Source: Bacillota bacterium
GTDB lineage: Bacteria; Bacillota; Clostridia; Peptostreptococcales; Anaerovoracaceae
Direction: 5' to 3'
DNA length: 7,094 bases
Assembly (NCBI GenBank): GCA_016281165.1
Contig: JAEEIC010000099.1
Span: 1-7,094, forward strand
Shown here: piece after piece, positions 1-5,414 of the stretch
How positions within the stretch are numbered: the stretch's first letter is position 1
Layout of the letters: every line of letters starts with the position of its first letter
The notes under the pieces: generated by a model
Database searches by the model: none
What the model was told of the DNA's origin: nothing
The model's input: the letters and a program-made list of their open reading frames with translations, nothing else
Position numbers and translations under genes: made by a program

Positions 1-1
1 A

Positions 2-160
2 AGAACTTCCTCAGCTAAGACTAAGAGCAGAAAGGCCGCCAACATGGTCAAGAGCGCTCCCGCGCTTTCCATCTGCCCCCAGTGTCATGAACCTAAGCTT
101 CCGCACAGAGTTTGCCCCAACTGCGGTTACTATGACGGCAAAGATGTGGTAGAAGGCTAA
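2..160 (+). CDS. rpmF: 50S ribosomal protein L32 (3' part, start outside window)
   Basis: The frame from base 2 reads RTSSAKTKSRKAANM and ends DGKDVVEG before TAA at 158-160. It is recognisable as bacterial L32, a small protein of the large ribosomal subunit near the peptidyl-transferase region. The basic N-terminal tail (RTSSAKTKSRKA) is typical, and the zinc-ribbon cysteines are present as CPQC and CPNC (fragment residues 25, 28, 38, 41), so this is the zinc-binding C+ form. L32 usually begins with about six residues such as MAxPKR, so probably only five or six codons are missing. An intrinsic terminator follows 40 bases downstream, and yebC has its own promoter, so rpmF looks like the last gene of its transcript. 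In many Firmicutes the preceding gene is a YceD/DUF177 protein; that lies outside the window. Confidence 0.95.
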   Translation, partial: RTSSAKTKSRKAANMVKSAPALSICPQCHEPKLPHRVCPNCGYYDGKDVVEG

Positions 161-200
161 GCTTTATAAAGACTATTACTTTAGCTAAAGGAAAAAATTG

Positions 201-229
201 AAAGCGGCCCTGCGCGCGGGCCGCTTTTC
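201..229 (+). terminator. Intrinsic terminator of rpmF
   Basis: AAAGCGGCCC (201-210) and GGGCCGCTTT (218-227) form a perfect 10-bp stem around a 7-base loop, with a T-rich tail at 224-229. It lies 40 bases after the rpmF stop and before the yebC promoter. It also argues against any yebC start upstream of base 230. Confidence 0.9.
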
Positions 230-231
230 TG

Positions 232-260
232 TTGAAAGAGCAAAAGCACTATGTTATAGT
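232..260 (+). promoter_or_regulatory. Sigma-A-type promoter of yebC
   Basis: TTGAAA (232-237) and TATAGT (255-260) are separated by exactly 17 bases, close to the vegetative consensus (TTGACA, TATAAT). Transcription would start near 267, giving a leader of about 24 bases that carries the yebC ribosome binding site. The -35 box begins only a few bases after the T tail of the rpmF terminator. Confidence 0.7.
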
Positions 261-290
261 TTAATCAATAAATGGAAGGAGCAATTTTTT

Positions 291-1019
291 ATGGGTAGGC
301 ACGGAACTATCGCAGGAAGAAAAGCAGCCCAGGACTCCAAGAGAGCGGCTGTGTTCACTAAATACGCAAGACTTATAATGGTCGCGGCGAAGGCCGGCGG
401 AGACCCGGATTATAACCCCTCGCTGAGGACGGCCATCGACAAGGCCAAGGGCATAGGAATGCCCAACGACAACATAAACAGAGCCATCAAGAAGGGCACC
501 GGCGAGCTCGGCGGCAGCAACTTCGAAGAGGGCCAGTTCGAGGGCTACGGCGCCGGCGGCGTCGCTGTCGTGGTGGAGATACTCACCGACAACAAGAACC
601 GTACTACCGCCTCCGTAAAGCACGCTTTCGACAAGTTCGGCGGCAACCTCGGCACCCCCGGCTGCGTCTCATACATGTTTGACAAGAAGGGCGTCATAGT
701 CTACGATAGAGAAGAAAGAGAGCTCGACGAGGATGAGCTCATGGAAGCGGCCCTCGAAGCGGGAGCCGACGACATGATCACCTACGACGAGAGCTTCGAG
801 GTCATGTGCGATCCCAATTCCCTCGAGCAGGTCAAGCAGGCCCTGGTCGACGCCGGATTTGAGCCCGACGCCTGGGACGTGGAGAACATCCCCACCATGC
901 AGTCCACTCCCGACGCCTCGCAGCTCGCCAGCCTGCGCAAGATGATAGACGCGCTGGAAGAGGACGACGACGTGCAGAAGGTCTACACCAACTGCTCCAT
1001 CGACCTCGACGAAGAATAA
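291..1019 (+). CDS. yebC: YebC/PmpR (TACO1) family protein
   Basis: A 242-residue protein, the usual length for the family (about 240). The N-terminal helical domain carries KAAQDSKRAAVFTKYARLI, followed by the typical MPNDNINRAIKKGTGE block near residues 60-80. The mixed domains follow, with GYGAGGVAVVVEILTDNKNR, GGNLGTPGCVSYMFDKKG and an acidic C-terminus ending CSIDLDEE. The family has been described as transcriptional regulators (PmpR), but more recent work on TACO1 and bacterial YebC points to a ribosome-associated role in translating difficult, proline-rich stretches. It should act in the cytoplasm. The ATG at 291 is chosen because GGAAGGA (274-280) lies at a good distance and because an upstream in-frame TTG at 198 would place the rpmF terminator inside the gene. 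The opening MGRHGTIAGRK differs from the common AGHSKWANIK start but keeps the rest of the domain. No terminator of its own is visible; transcripts would read into the 6S RNA. Confidence 0.95.
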   Translation: MGRHGTIAGRKAAQDSKRAAVFTKYARLIMVAAKAGGDPDYNPSLRTAIDKAKGIGMPNDNINRAIKKGTGELGGSNFEEGQFEGYGAGGVAVVVEILTDNKNRTTASVKHAFDKFGGNLGTPGCVSYMFDKKGVIVYDREERELDEDELMEAALEAGADDMITYDESFEVMCDPNSLEQVKQALVDAGFEPDAWDVENIPTMQSTPDASQLASLRKMIDALEEDDDVQKVYTNCSIDLDEE

Positions 1020-1030
1020 TACGATCTTAC

Positions 1031-1214
1031 ATCCTGGGGTGTGCGTTAAGACCATTAATTCAACCTACATCACATAATCGGGATGCCGAGTCCGTGAAGA
1101 TATGTCAGGCCTCAGCCGCAAGGTTCCAGTGGAAGACAGATTCTTCAGGCAGGCGACCCACCTATCATTTCGATAGGGCGTGAATTAAGGTCTGACGGCA
1201 CTTTGGGATTTTTT
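1031..1214 (+). ncRNA. ssrS: 6S RNA (SsrS), RNA polymerase-binding regulatory RNA
   Basis: The 218-base gap between yebC and polA folds into a long rod. The closing stem pairs 1032-1041 with 1199-1208 (10 pairs, several G-U). After an internal loop, 1049-1062 pairs with 1181-1193 (13 pairs, one bulged A at 1054). A large central bubble follows, containing the hairpin CCTATC/GATAGG (1161-1166, 1171-1176). Inner helices then pair 1080-1082 with 1157-1159, 1085-1087 with 1152-1154, 1096-1100 with 1142-1146, and 1103-1106 with 1135-1138, with a further TTCC/GGAA hairpin at 1124-1134. Closing stem, open bubble and interrupted apical arm are the 6S design, which mimics an open promoter and binds the housekeeping holoenzyme. 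Blocks such as GATGCCGAGTCCGT and GGCGACCCACC resemble 6S sequences known to me. A T run (1209-1214) follows the closing stem and may give the 3' end. A possible -10 box, TACGAT (1020-1025) or AATAAT (1015-1020), overlaps the yebC stop, with no clear -35. End points are approximate. Confidence 0.85.
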
Positions 1215-1237
1215 ATTTGCGCAAAAGGAGGCTCCCA

Positions 1238-3952
1238 ATGAGCGGCAAAAAGCTGGTGATCATCGACGGCAACAGCCTGGTGAACAGGGCGTATTACGCC
1301 ATCCAAAGGCCCATGATCACCAAGGACGGCTTCTACACCAACGGTATCTACGGTTTTCTGAGCATGCTCTTCAAGATCCAAAAGGATTACGAGCCCACTC
1401 ACATGCTGGTCGCCTTCGACCGCAAGGCCCCGACCTTCAGGCATCAGGAGTTCGCCGAATATAAAGCCGGCAGAAAGAAGATGCCCGAAGAGCTGGCCAT
1501 GGAGATGCCCGTCCTCAAGGAGCTTTTGCACGTGATGGGCATCAGCACCTACGAGCTGGACGGCTTCGAGGCGGACGACATCATGGGGACCGCGGTCTCC
1601 ATGGCGCGTGAAGAGGGCCTTCCTTCTCTCGTCATCACCGGGGACAAGGACGCCCTGCAGCTTGCCGGCGACGGCTGCACGGTCATCATCAACAAGAAGG
1701 GGGTCAGCGATTTCGTGGCCTACGATGAGGAGGTCATGAACGAGGAGTACGGCTTCTCTCAGGGCTCCTTCATCGATTACAAGGCTCTGTTCGGCGATCC
1801 TTCGGACAACATACCTGGAGTCGCGGGGGTCGGGAAGGTCAGCGCCCAAAAGCTCATACAGCAGTTCGGCAGCATCGAGAAGCTCTACGAGGATCTCGAT
1901 CAGGTGAGCGGAAAGAGCCTCAGGGAAAAGCTCGAAGAGGGCAGGCTCGACGCGTTTTTGAGCAAGAGGCTGGCGACCATTGTGAGGAACGTCCCGGTCG
2001 AGTTCAGCATAGAAGATCTCAGGATCGCCCCGGCGGACAGGGACAAGCTGATCGAGCTCTACAGCAGGCTGGAGTTCAGGACCTATCTGAACAAGCTTAT
2101 GAAAGAAAAGGCGGACGCTCCCGCAAAGGAAGAAGCGGAGAGCGGTGAGCATACAGAGGAGCCCGCGAAGGCCGAGGAAGCAGTCGACGCGCCCCAGGCC
2201 CAGTCTCCTGCGGCCGAGCTGATAAACGAGCCCGAAAAGGCCCTTGAAGCGCTCTCGCGCTGCTTTGACGCCGGCAGCGCCGTGATCGATATCGTCACCG
2301 ACGGCAGCCACATCCACACTCCTTCCATAGACGCCCTGCACGTGATGAGCGGGGAATGCTTCGTCATCAGCTGCCCGCCCGCGGAGATGCCCGGCATCAT
2401 CGCGAAGGCCCTGGAAGGAAAGAAGGTATCTCTCACTGGTTTCAATCTGGGCAGGCTCTACCACGCCTTCATGGCTAACGGCATCGACTGCTCCGGTCTT
2501 GAGACCGGTTTCGACTGCGCTCTGGCCCAGTACGTGCTGCATCCGGGGACCAAGGCTCCCGAGCTCGCCGCCCTGATCTTCGAGCGCTTCCACGAAGACC
2601 TCGCCGCCCCCGTACAAGGGCAGATAGGCATGTTCGAGAACAGCGCTGAAGATCTCGCCTCCTGCGGCCGCAGGCTCTACCTCATCAAAAGGCTGGCGGA
2701 AGAGCAGAAGAAACAGATCGGCGCCGAGGGTCTGGACTTCGTTCTCGAAAAGATCGAGCTTCCCCTCTGCAAGGTCATGGCCTCGATGGAGGCCAAAGGC
2801 TTCAGGACCGACGCGGGCTTCCTCAAAGGCTTCGGCGAGACCCTTAAAAAGGACATCAAAGACCTGGAGGAGGAGATATACTCCCTCGCGGGAGAAAAGT
2901 TCAACATCAATTCCCCCAAGCAGCTGGGCGTCCTGCTCTTCGAAAAGCTCGGCCTTCCCGCCGGCAAGAAGACCAAGAGCGGTTACTCCACCAGCGCCGA
3001 CATACTCGAAAAGCTCGCTCCCGACCATCTCATCGTCGAAAGGATACTCGATTACCGCACGCTCTCAAAGCTCAACTCCACCTACGTGGAGGGCATGCTG
3101 CCCCTGATCGCTGACGACGGCCGCATACACGCCCACTTCCAGCAGACCGTGACCGCGACCGGCCGCATCAGCTGCACCGAGCCAAATCTGCAGAACATAC
3201 CCGTGCGCCAGCAGCTGGGAAGACAGCTGCGCTCGGCCTTCACCGCCGATTCCGACGATCACGTGCTGATAGGCGCCGACTACTCGCAGATAGAGCTCAG
3301 GGTCATGGCCCATATGTCGAAGGACGCGACCCTGATCGAGGCCTTCAACAGAGGGCTCGATATACACAGGGAGACCGCCTCCAAGGTATTCGGCGTGCCG
3401 CAGGATCTTGTCACCCCGCAGATGCGCTCCAACGCCAAGGCCGTCAATTTCGGCGTCATCTACGGCATGAGCGGCTTCGGCCTCGCTTCTGATCTTTCCA
3501 TCAGCAGAAAGGAGGCCGAGCAGTACATCAGCGATTATTTCAAGCGCTTCCCGCAGGTCAAGGAGTTCCTCGACAAGAGCGTCGCCGAGTGCAGAAAGAC
3601 CGGCTGCGCCAGGACTCTCTACGGCAGGAAGAGGGAGGTCCCCGAGATAAACGCCTCCGCCTTCATGGTGAGGCAGCTGGGGGAGAGGCTCGCCATGAAT
3701 ACCCCCATCCAGGGAACGGCGGCCGATATAATAAAGCTGGCGATGATCAGCGTATACGACAGACTGGCCGCCGAGTGCCCCGGCTCCGATCTGATACTGC
3801 AGGTGCACGACGAGCTCATCATCAACGCCAGAAAGGATCAGGCTGACAAGGTGAGAGCGCTGCTGGTCTCGGCCATGGAAGAGGCCGCCGATCTGGCTGT
3901 AAAGCTCGAAGTCTCGCTGGAGGAAGGCCGGAACTGGTACCAGCTGAAGTAA
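1238..3952 (+). CDS. polA: DNA polymerase I (5' nuclease and polymerase; proofreading site decayed)
   Basis: A 904-residue family A polymerase for Okazaki-fragment maturation and repair. The N-terminal 5'-3' exonuclease (about 1-288) has its metal-binding acids: D10 in IIDGNS, EADD (111-114), GDKDALQL (135-142) and GDPSDNIPG (186-194) leading into the helix-hairpin-helix. A Glu/Ala/Pro-rich linker spans about 289-327. The 3'-5' exonuclease-like domain (about 328-490) has lost catalytic residues: the DxE motif reads D351-I-V, NLKYD reads NLGRL (403-407), and the last Asp region reads LASCGRR. Proofreading is therefore probably absent, as in Bacillus and Taq enzymes. The polymerase domain is intact: TGRISCTEPNLQNIP (R643), motif A DYSQIELR (D681, steric-gate E686), O helix R730-K734-F738-Y742, and motif C HDE (D858, E859). 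The ATG at 1238 follows AAAAGGAGG (1223-1231); an in-frame TTG at 1217 has no such site. No promoter of its own is evident between the 6S RNA and the start. The coaE start follows after 9 bases. Confidence 0.98.
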   Translation: MSGKKLVIIDGNSLVNRAYYAIQRPMITKDGFYTNGIYGFLSMLFKIQKDYEPTHMLVAFDRKAPTFRHQEFAEYKAGRKKMPEELAMEMPVLKELLHVMGISTYELDGFEADDIMGTAVSMAREEGLPSLVITGDKDALQLAGDGCTVIINKKGVSDFVAYDEEVMNEEYGFSQGSFIDYKALFGDPSDNIPGVAGVGKVSAQKLIQQFGSIEKLYEDLDQVSGKSLREKLEEGRLDAFLSKRLATIVRNVPVEFSIEDLRIAPADRDKLIELYSRLEFRTYLNKLMKEKADAPAKEEAESGEHTEEPAKAEEAVDAPQAQSPAAELINEPEKALEALSRCFDAGSAVIDIVTDGSHIHTPSIDALHVMSGECFVISCPPAEMPGIIAKALEGKKVSLTGFNLGRLYHAFMANGIDCSGLETGFDCALAQYVLHPGTKAPELAALIFERFHEDLAAPVQGQIGMFENSAEDLASCGRRLYLIKRLAEEQKKQIGAEGLDFVLEKIELPLCKVMASMEAKGFRTDAGFLKGFGETLKKDIKDLEEEIYSLAGEKFNINSPKQLGVLLFEKLGLPAGKKTKSGYSTSADILEKLAPDHLIVERILDYRTLSKLNSTYVEGMLPLIADDGRIHAHFQQTVTATGRISCTEPNLQNIPVRQQLGRQLRSAFTADSDDHVLIGADYSQIELRVMAHMSKDATLIEAFNRGLDIHRETASKVFGVPQDLVTPQMRSNAKAVNFGVIYGMSGFGLASDLSISRKEAEQYISDYFKRFPQVKEFLDKSVAECRKTGCARTLYGRKREVPEINASAFMVRQLGERLAMNTPIQGTAADIIKLAMISVYDRLAAECPGSDLILQVHDELIINARKDQADKVRALLVSAMEEAADLAVKLEVSLEEGRNWYQLK

Positions 3953-3961
3953 GGAGGAGAC

Positions 3962-4564
3962 ATGCTCAGGATCGCCCTGACCGGCAGCATAGGAGCCGGC
4001 AAGAGCAGCGCGGCTGAGATAATAAGAGAACGGGGCTTTACGGTCATAGACGCCGACGCCCTCTCAAGAGAGGTCACGAAGCCCGGGACCCTCCTGTTAG
4101 CCTATATCGGAAAGGTCTTCGGAGAAACTGTCATAAAGCCCGACGGCAGCCTCGACAGGGCGGAGCTCTCGCGCCTTGCCTTCGCCGACGCCGCCCTCTA
4201 TCTGCGCATGAACGGCCTCGTTCAGACCGCGATAAAGATACGCCTCCTTGAAAAGATGGAGGCGCTGCGCTCCGAAGGTGAAGCTGTGATATTCGCCGAG
4301 GTCCCGCTGCTTTTCGAGGCGGGCTGGGACAGGGAGTTCGACCGGGTCTGGACCGTATCCGCGCCTTACGAGCTCAGGATATCGAGGGTCATGGCGCGTT
4401 CCGGCCTTACCCGGGAGCAGGTCCTGGCGAGGATGGAGCGGCAGATGCCGCAGGAAGAAAAAGAGAAGAGGGCCGATCTCATCATCGAGAACAGCGGGGA
4501 CCTGGCGAAGCTCTCCGCGCAGGTCCTGTCCGCCCTTGAGGAGACCGTCTCCGGCCTTGAATGA
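3962..4564 (+). CDS. coaE: Dephospho-CoA kinase
   Basis: A 200-residue P-loop kinase that phosphorylates the 3'-hydroxyl of dephospho-CoA, the last step of coenzyme A synthesis, in the cytosol. The Walker A motif is GSIGAGKS (8-15). The substrate-side DAD motif is seen in VIDADALSREV, followed by FGE...PDGSLDRAELSRLAF and the lid-region PLLFEAGWD. Near the end, RMERQMPQEEKEKRADLIIENSG matches the family's R...Q....K...AD..I.N.G pattern. Before PLLFE the more usual Asp is replaced by Glu (FAEVPLLFE), a mild change. The ribosome binding site GGAGGAG (3953-3959) directly follows the polA stop TAA, so the genes are very probably co-transcribed and perhaps translationally coupled. Many Bacilli have mutM between polA and coaE; here it is absent. 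The stop codon touches the stop codon of the convergent alarmone synthetase gene. Confidence 0.96.
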   Translation: MLRIALTGSIGAGKSSAAEIIRERGFTVIDADALSREVTKPGTLLLAYIGKVFGETVIKPDGSLDRAELSRLAFADAALYLRMNGLVQTAIKIRLLEKMEALRSEGEAVIFAEVPLLFEAGWDREFDRVWTVSAPYELRISRVMARSGLTREQVLARMERQMPQEEKEKRADLIIENSGDLAKLSAQVLSALEETVSGLE

Positions 4565-5188
4565 TCAGCGCTTCTCGCACTGACGGTTGAGATATTCCAT
4601 ACGCCTGTCGATGGCGTCGCTGAGCTCCGCGCATTCGTGGAGCTCTTTTGATATCTGCTCGCTTATCATCACGTCCTTTTTGTATTTCATGTCGTGCTCA
4701 AGGCTCGCCCACCAGTCCATGGCCAGGGTCCTGATCTGGATCTCGACCCTCATCATCTTCTTTTTGTTCTGCAGGAAGATGGGGACAGCCACTATAAGGT
4801 GAAGACTGCGGTAGCCGTTGGGTTTGGGGGCGGCGATGTAGTCCTTTTTTCTGATGAGCTGGACGTCGTCCTGCTTGAGCAGGGCTTCGGCCAGATCGTA
4901 TACGTCGGTCTGGTAGGAGCAGATGACCCTGACTCCCGCCACGTCGTTGAGATTCTTTTCTATGCTCTCGGTGCTGAGCTCCCAGCCGTATCTTTTGAGC
5001 TTGTTTATGATGCTCTCGGGCGTCTTCAGCCTCGGCCTTACGCTCTGTATGGGATTGCGCTCGTATCTGACGGAAAAATCCTCGCTCAGCACCCTGAATT
5101 TGGTCTCGACCTCCATCATGGCGCAGCGGTAATATGACATGAGCTCCTGGAAGGGCATGCTGATCAGAGTCTCGAGTTCCTTTTCCAT
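4565..5188 (-). CDS. Small alarmone synthetase, RelQ/YjbM-like (p)ppGpp synthetase
   Basis: A 207-residue single-domain RelA/SpoT-type synthetase, which transfers pyrophosphate from ATP to GDP or GTP to make ppGpp or pppGpp. Conserved motifs in order are: RLKTPESIINKLKR (53-66, ATP-side basic residues), NDVAGVRVICSY (81-92), KDYIAAPKPNGYRSLH (115-130, the nucleotide-binding G loop with its Tyr), VEIQIRTLAMDWWASLEHD (148-166, with the catalytic Glu in EIQIRT) and MKYK (167-170). There is no HD hydrolase domain and no TGS or ACT domain, so it is a small synthetase, not a long bifunctional Rel. Length and the KPNGYRSLH/LAMDWWASLEHD pattern fit RelQ (about 210 residues) better than RelP, but I cannot separate them with certainty. 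The ATG (5186-5188) is preceded by AGGAGG (minus strand, 5195-5200) at 6 bases. It appears monocistronic, with its own promoter and possible operators upstream, and it is convergent with coaE with no spacer. Confidence 0.93.
   Translation of the reverse strand: MEKELETLISMPFQELMSYYRCAMMEVETKFRVLSEDFSVRYERNPIQSVRPRLKTPESIINKLKRYGWELSTESIEKNLNDVAGVRVICSYQTDVYDLAEALLKQDDVQLIRKKDYIAAPKPNGYRSLHLIVAVPIFLQNKKKMMRVEIQIRTLAMDWWASLEHDMKYKKDVMISEQISKELHECAELSDAIDRRMEYLNRQCEKR
4622..4649 (+). terminator. Candidate intrinsic terminator of polA-coaE, inside the opposing gene
   Basis: GAGCTCCGC (4622-4630) and GTGGAGCTC (4637-4645) form a 9-bp stem (one G-T pair) with a 6-base loop, followed by TTTT (4646-4649). 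It lies 57 bases past the coaE stop, in the right orientation to end the polA-coaE transcript. The same bases encode the LHECAELSD region of the minus-strand synthetase. The T tract is short, so efficiency is uncertain. Confidence 0.55.
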
Positions 5189-5215
5189 TTCAAGCCTCCT
5201 GTCGCAAGGGGATAT

Positions 5216-5236
5216 CGACTGTTTACAGTATAACAG
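5216..5236. repeat. AT-rich inverted repeat overlapping the synthetase -10 box (site 1)
   Basis: CTGTT (5219-5223) and AACAG (5232-5236) form an inverted repeat with an 8-base centre. The outer sequences CGACTGTT (5216-5223) and TATAACAG (5229-5236) both recur exactly at 5330-5346, where they are closer together. The site covers the -10 region of the minus-strand synthetase promoter, as expected for a repressor operator. No known regulator can be assigned. Confidence 0.4.
5227..5235 (-). promoter_or_regulatory. Extended -10 promoter of the alarmone synthetase gene
   Basis: On the minus strand the sequence reads TGTTATACT: a TATACT hexamer (5227-5232) preceded by TGn (5233-5235), an extended -10 element. 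No good -35 box lies 16-18 bases further upstream, which such elements can tolerate. Transcription would start near 5220 and give a leader of about 32 bases. Confidence 0.55.
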
Positions 5237-5329
5237 CGCTTTGTGAATATTGCGGGAAGATGAGCAGTTTAAAAACAGCTTTTGCTTTGCCGGGCTGCCT
5301 TTCGGATCCGGACAGTGAAGACTGAAGAA

Positions 5330-5347
5330 CGACTGTTATATAACAGT
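5330..5347. repeat. Perfect 16-bp palindrome, related to site 1 (site 2)
   Basis: ACTGTTATATAACAGT (5332-5347) is a perfect palindrome. Together with the preceding CG it contains the same CGACTGTT and TATAACAG blocks as site 1, but with one base between them instead of five. It lies between the larA terminator and the synthetase promoter, about 100 bases upstream of that promoter. On the minus strand it also contains TGTTATAT, which could serve as a second -10 element. Operator, promoter duplication or both are possible. Confidence 0.45.
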
Positions 5348-5382
5348 AAAAAAGCCGTCCGGAACTTGCCGGACGGCCTTTT
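5348..5382 (-). terminator. Intrinsic terminator of larA
   Basis: GCCGTCCGG (5354-5362) and CCGGACGGC (5369-5377) make a perfect 9-bp GC-rich stem with a 6-base loop. In the minus-strand direction it is followed by six T (the A run 5348-5353), the classic form, and it sits 32 bases after the larA stop. On the plus strand it has a CTTTT tail, so it could work both ways, but no plus-strand gene leads into it. Confidence 0.9.
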
Positions 5383-5414
5383 GAGTATGGTCTGAGTCTG
5401 ACCGGGGCTGAAAA

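Noticed and set aside
180..189. Short palindrome TTTAGCTAAA between rpmF and its terminator
   Set aside because: It is only 10 bases, AT-rich and isolated, and is easily expected by chance.
198..290. N-terminal extension of yebC from a TTG at 198
   Set aside because: It would translate through the rpmF terminator and the yebC promoter, it does not match the family, and the ATG at 291 has a good ribosome binding site.
1031..1214. Riboswitch or other leader RNA controlling polA
   Set aside because: The long two-ended rod with a central bubble fits 6S RNA and no riboswitch class I know; no alternative terminator/antiterminator pair is seen before the polA ribosome binding site.
1145..3028. A 627-codon open frame on the minus strand, antisense to polA
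   Set aside because: It lies wholly opposite a clear polA with all catalytic motifs, overlaps the 6S RNA, and has a composition typical of the mirror of a GC-rich gene, with no recognisable domain or ribosome binding site.
5260..5325. A 21-residue plus-strand small ORF (MSSLKTAFALPG...) between the synthetase gene and larA
   Set aside because: The only purine-rich sequence touches the ATG, there is no plus-strand promoter, and the region is better explained as upstream control sequence of the minus-strand synthetase gene.
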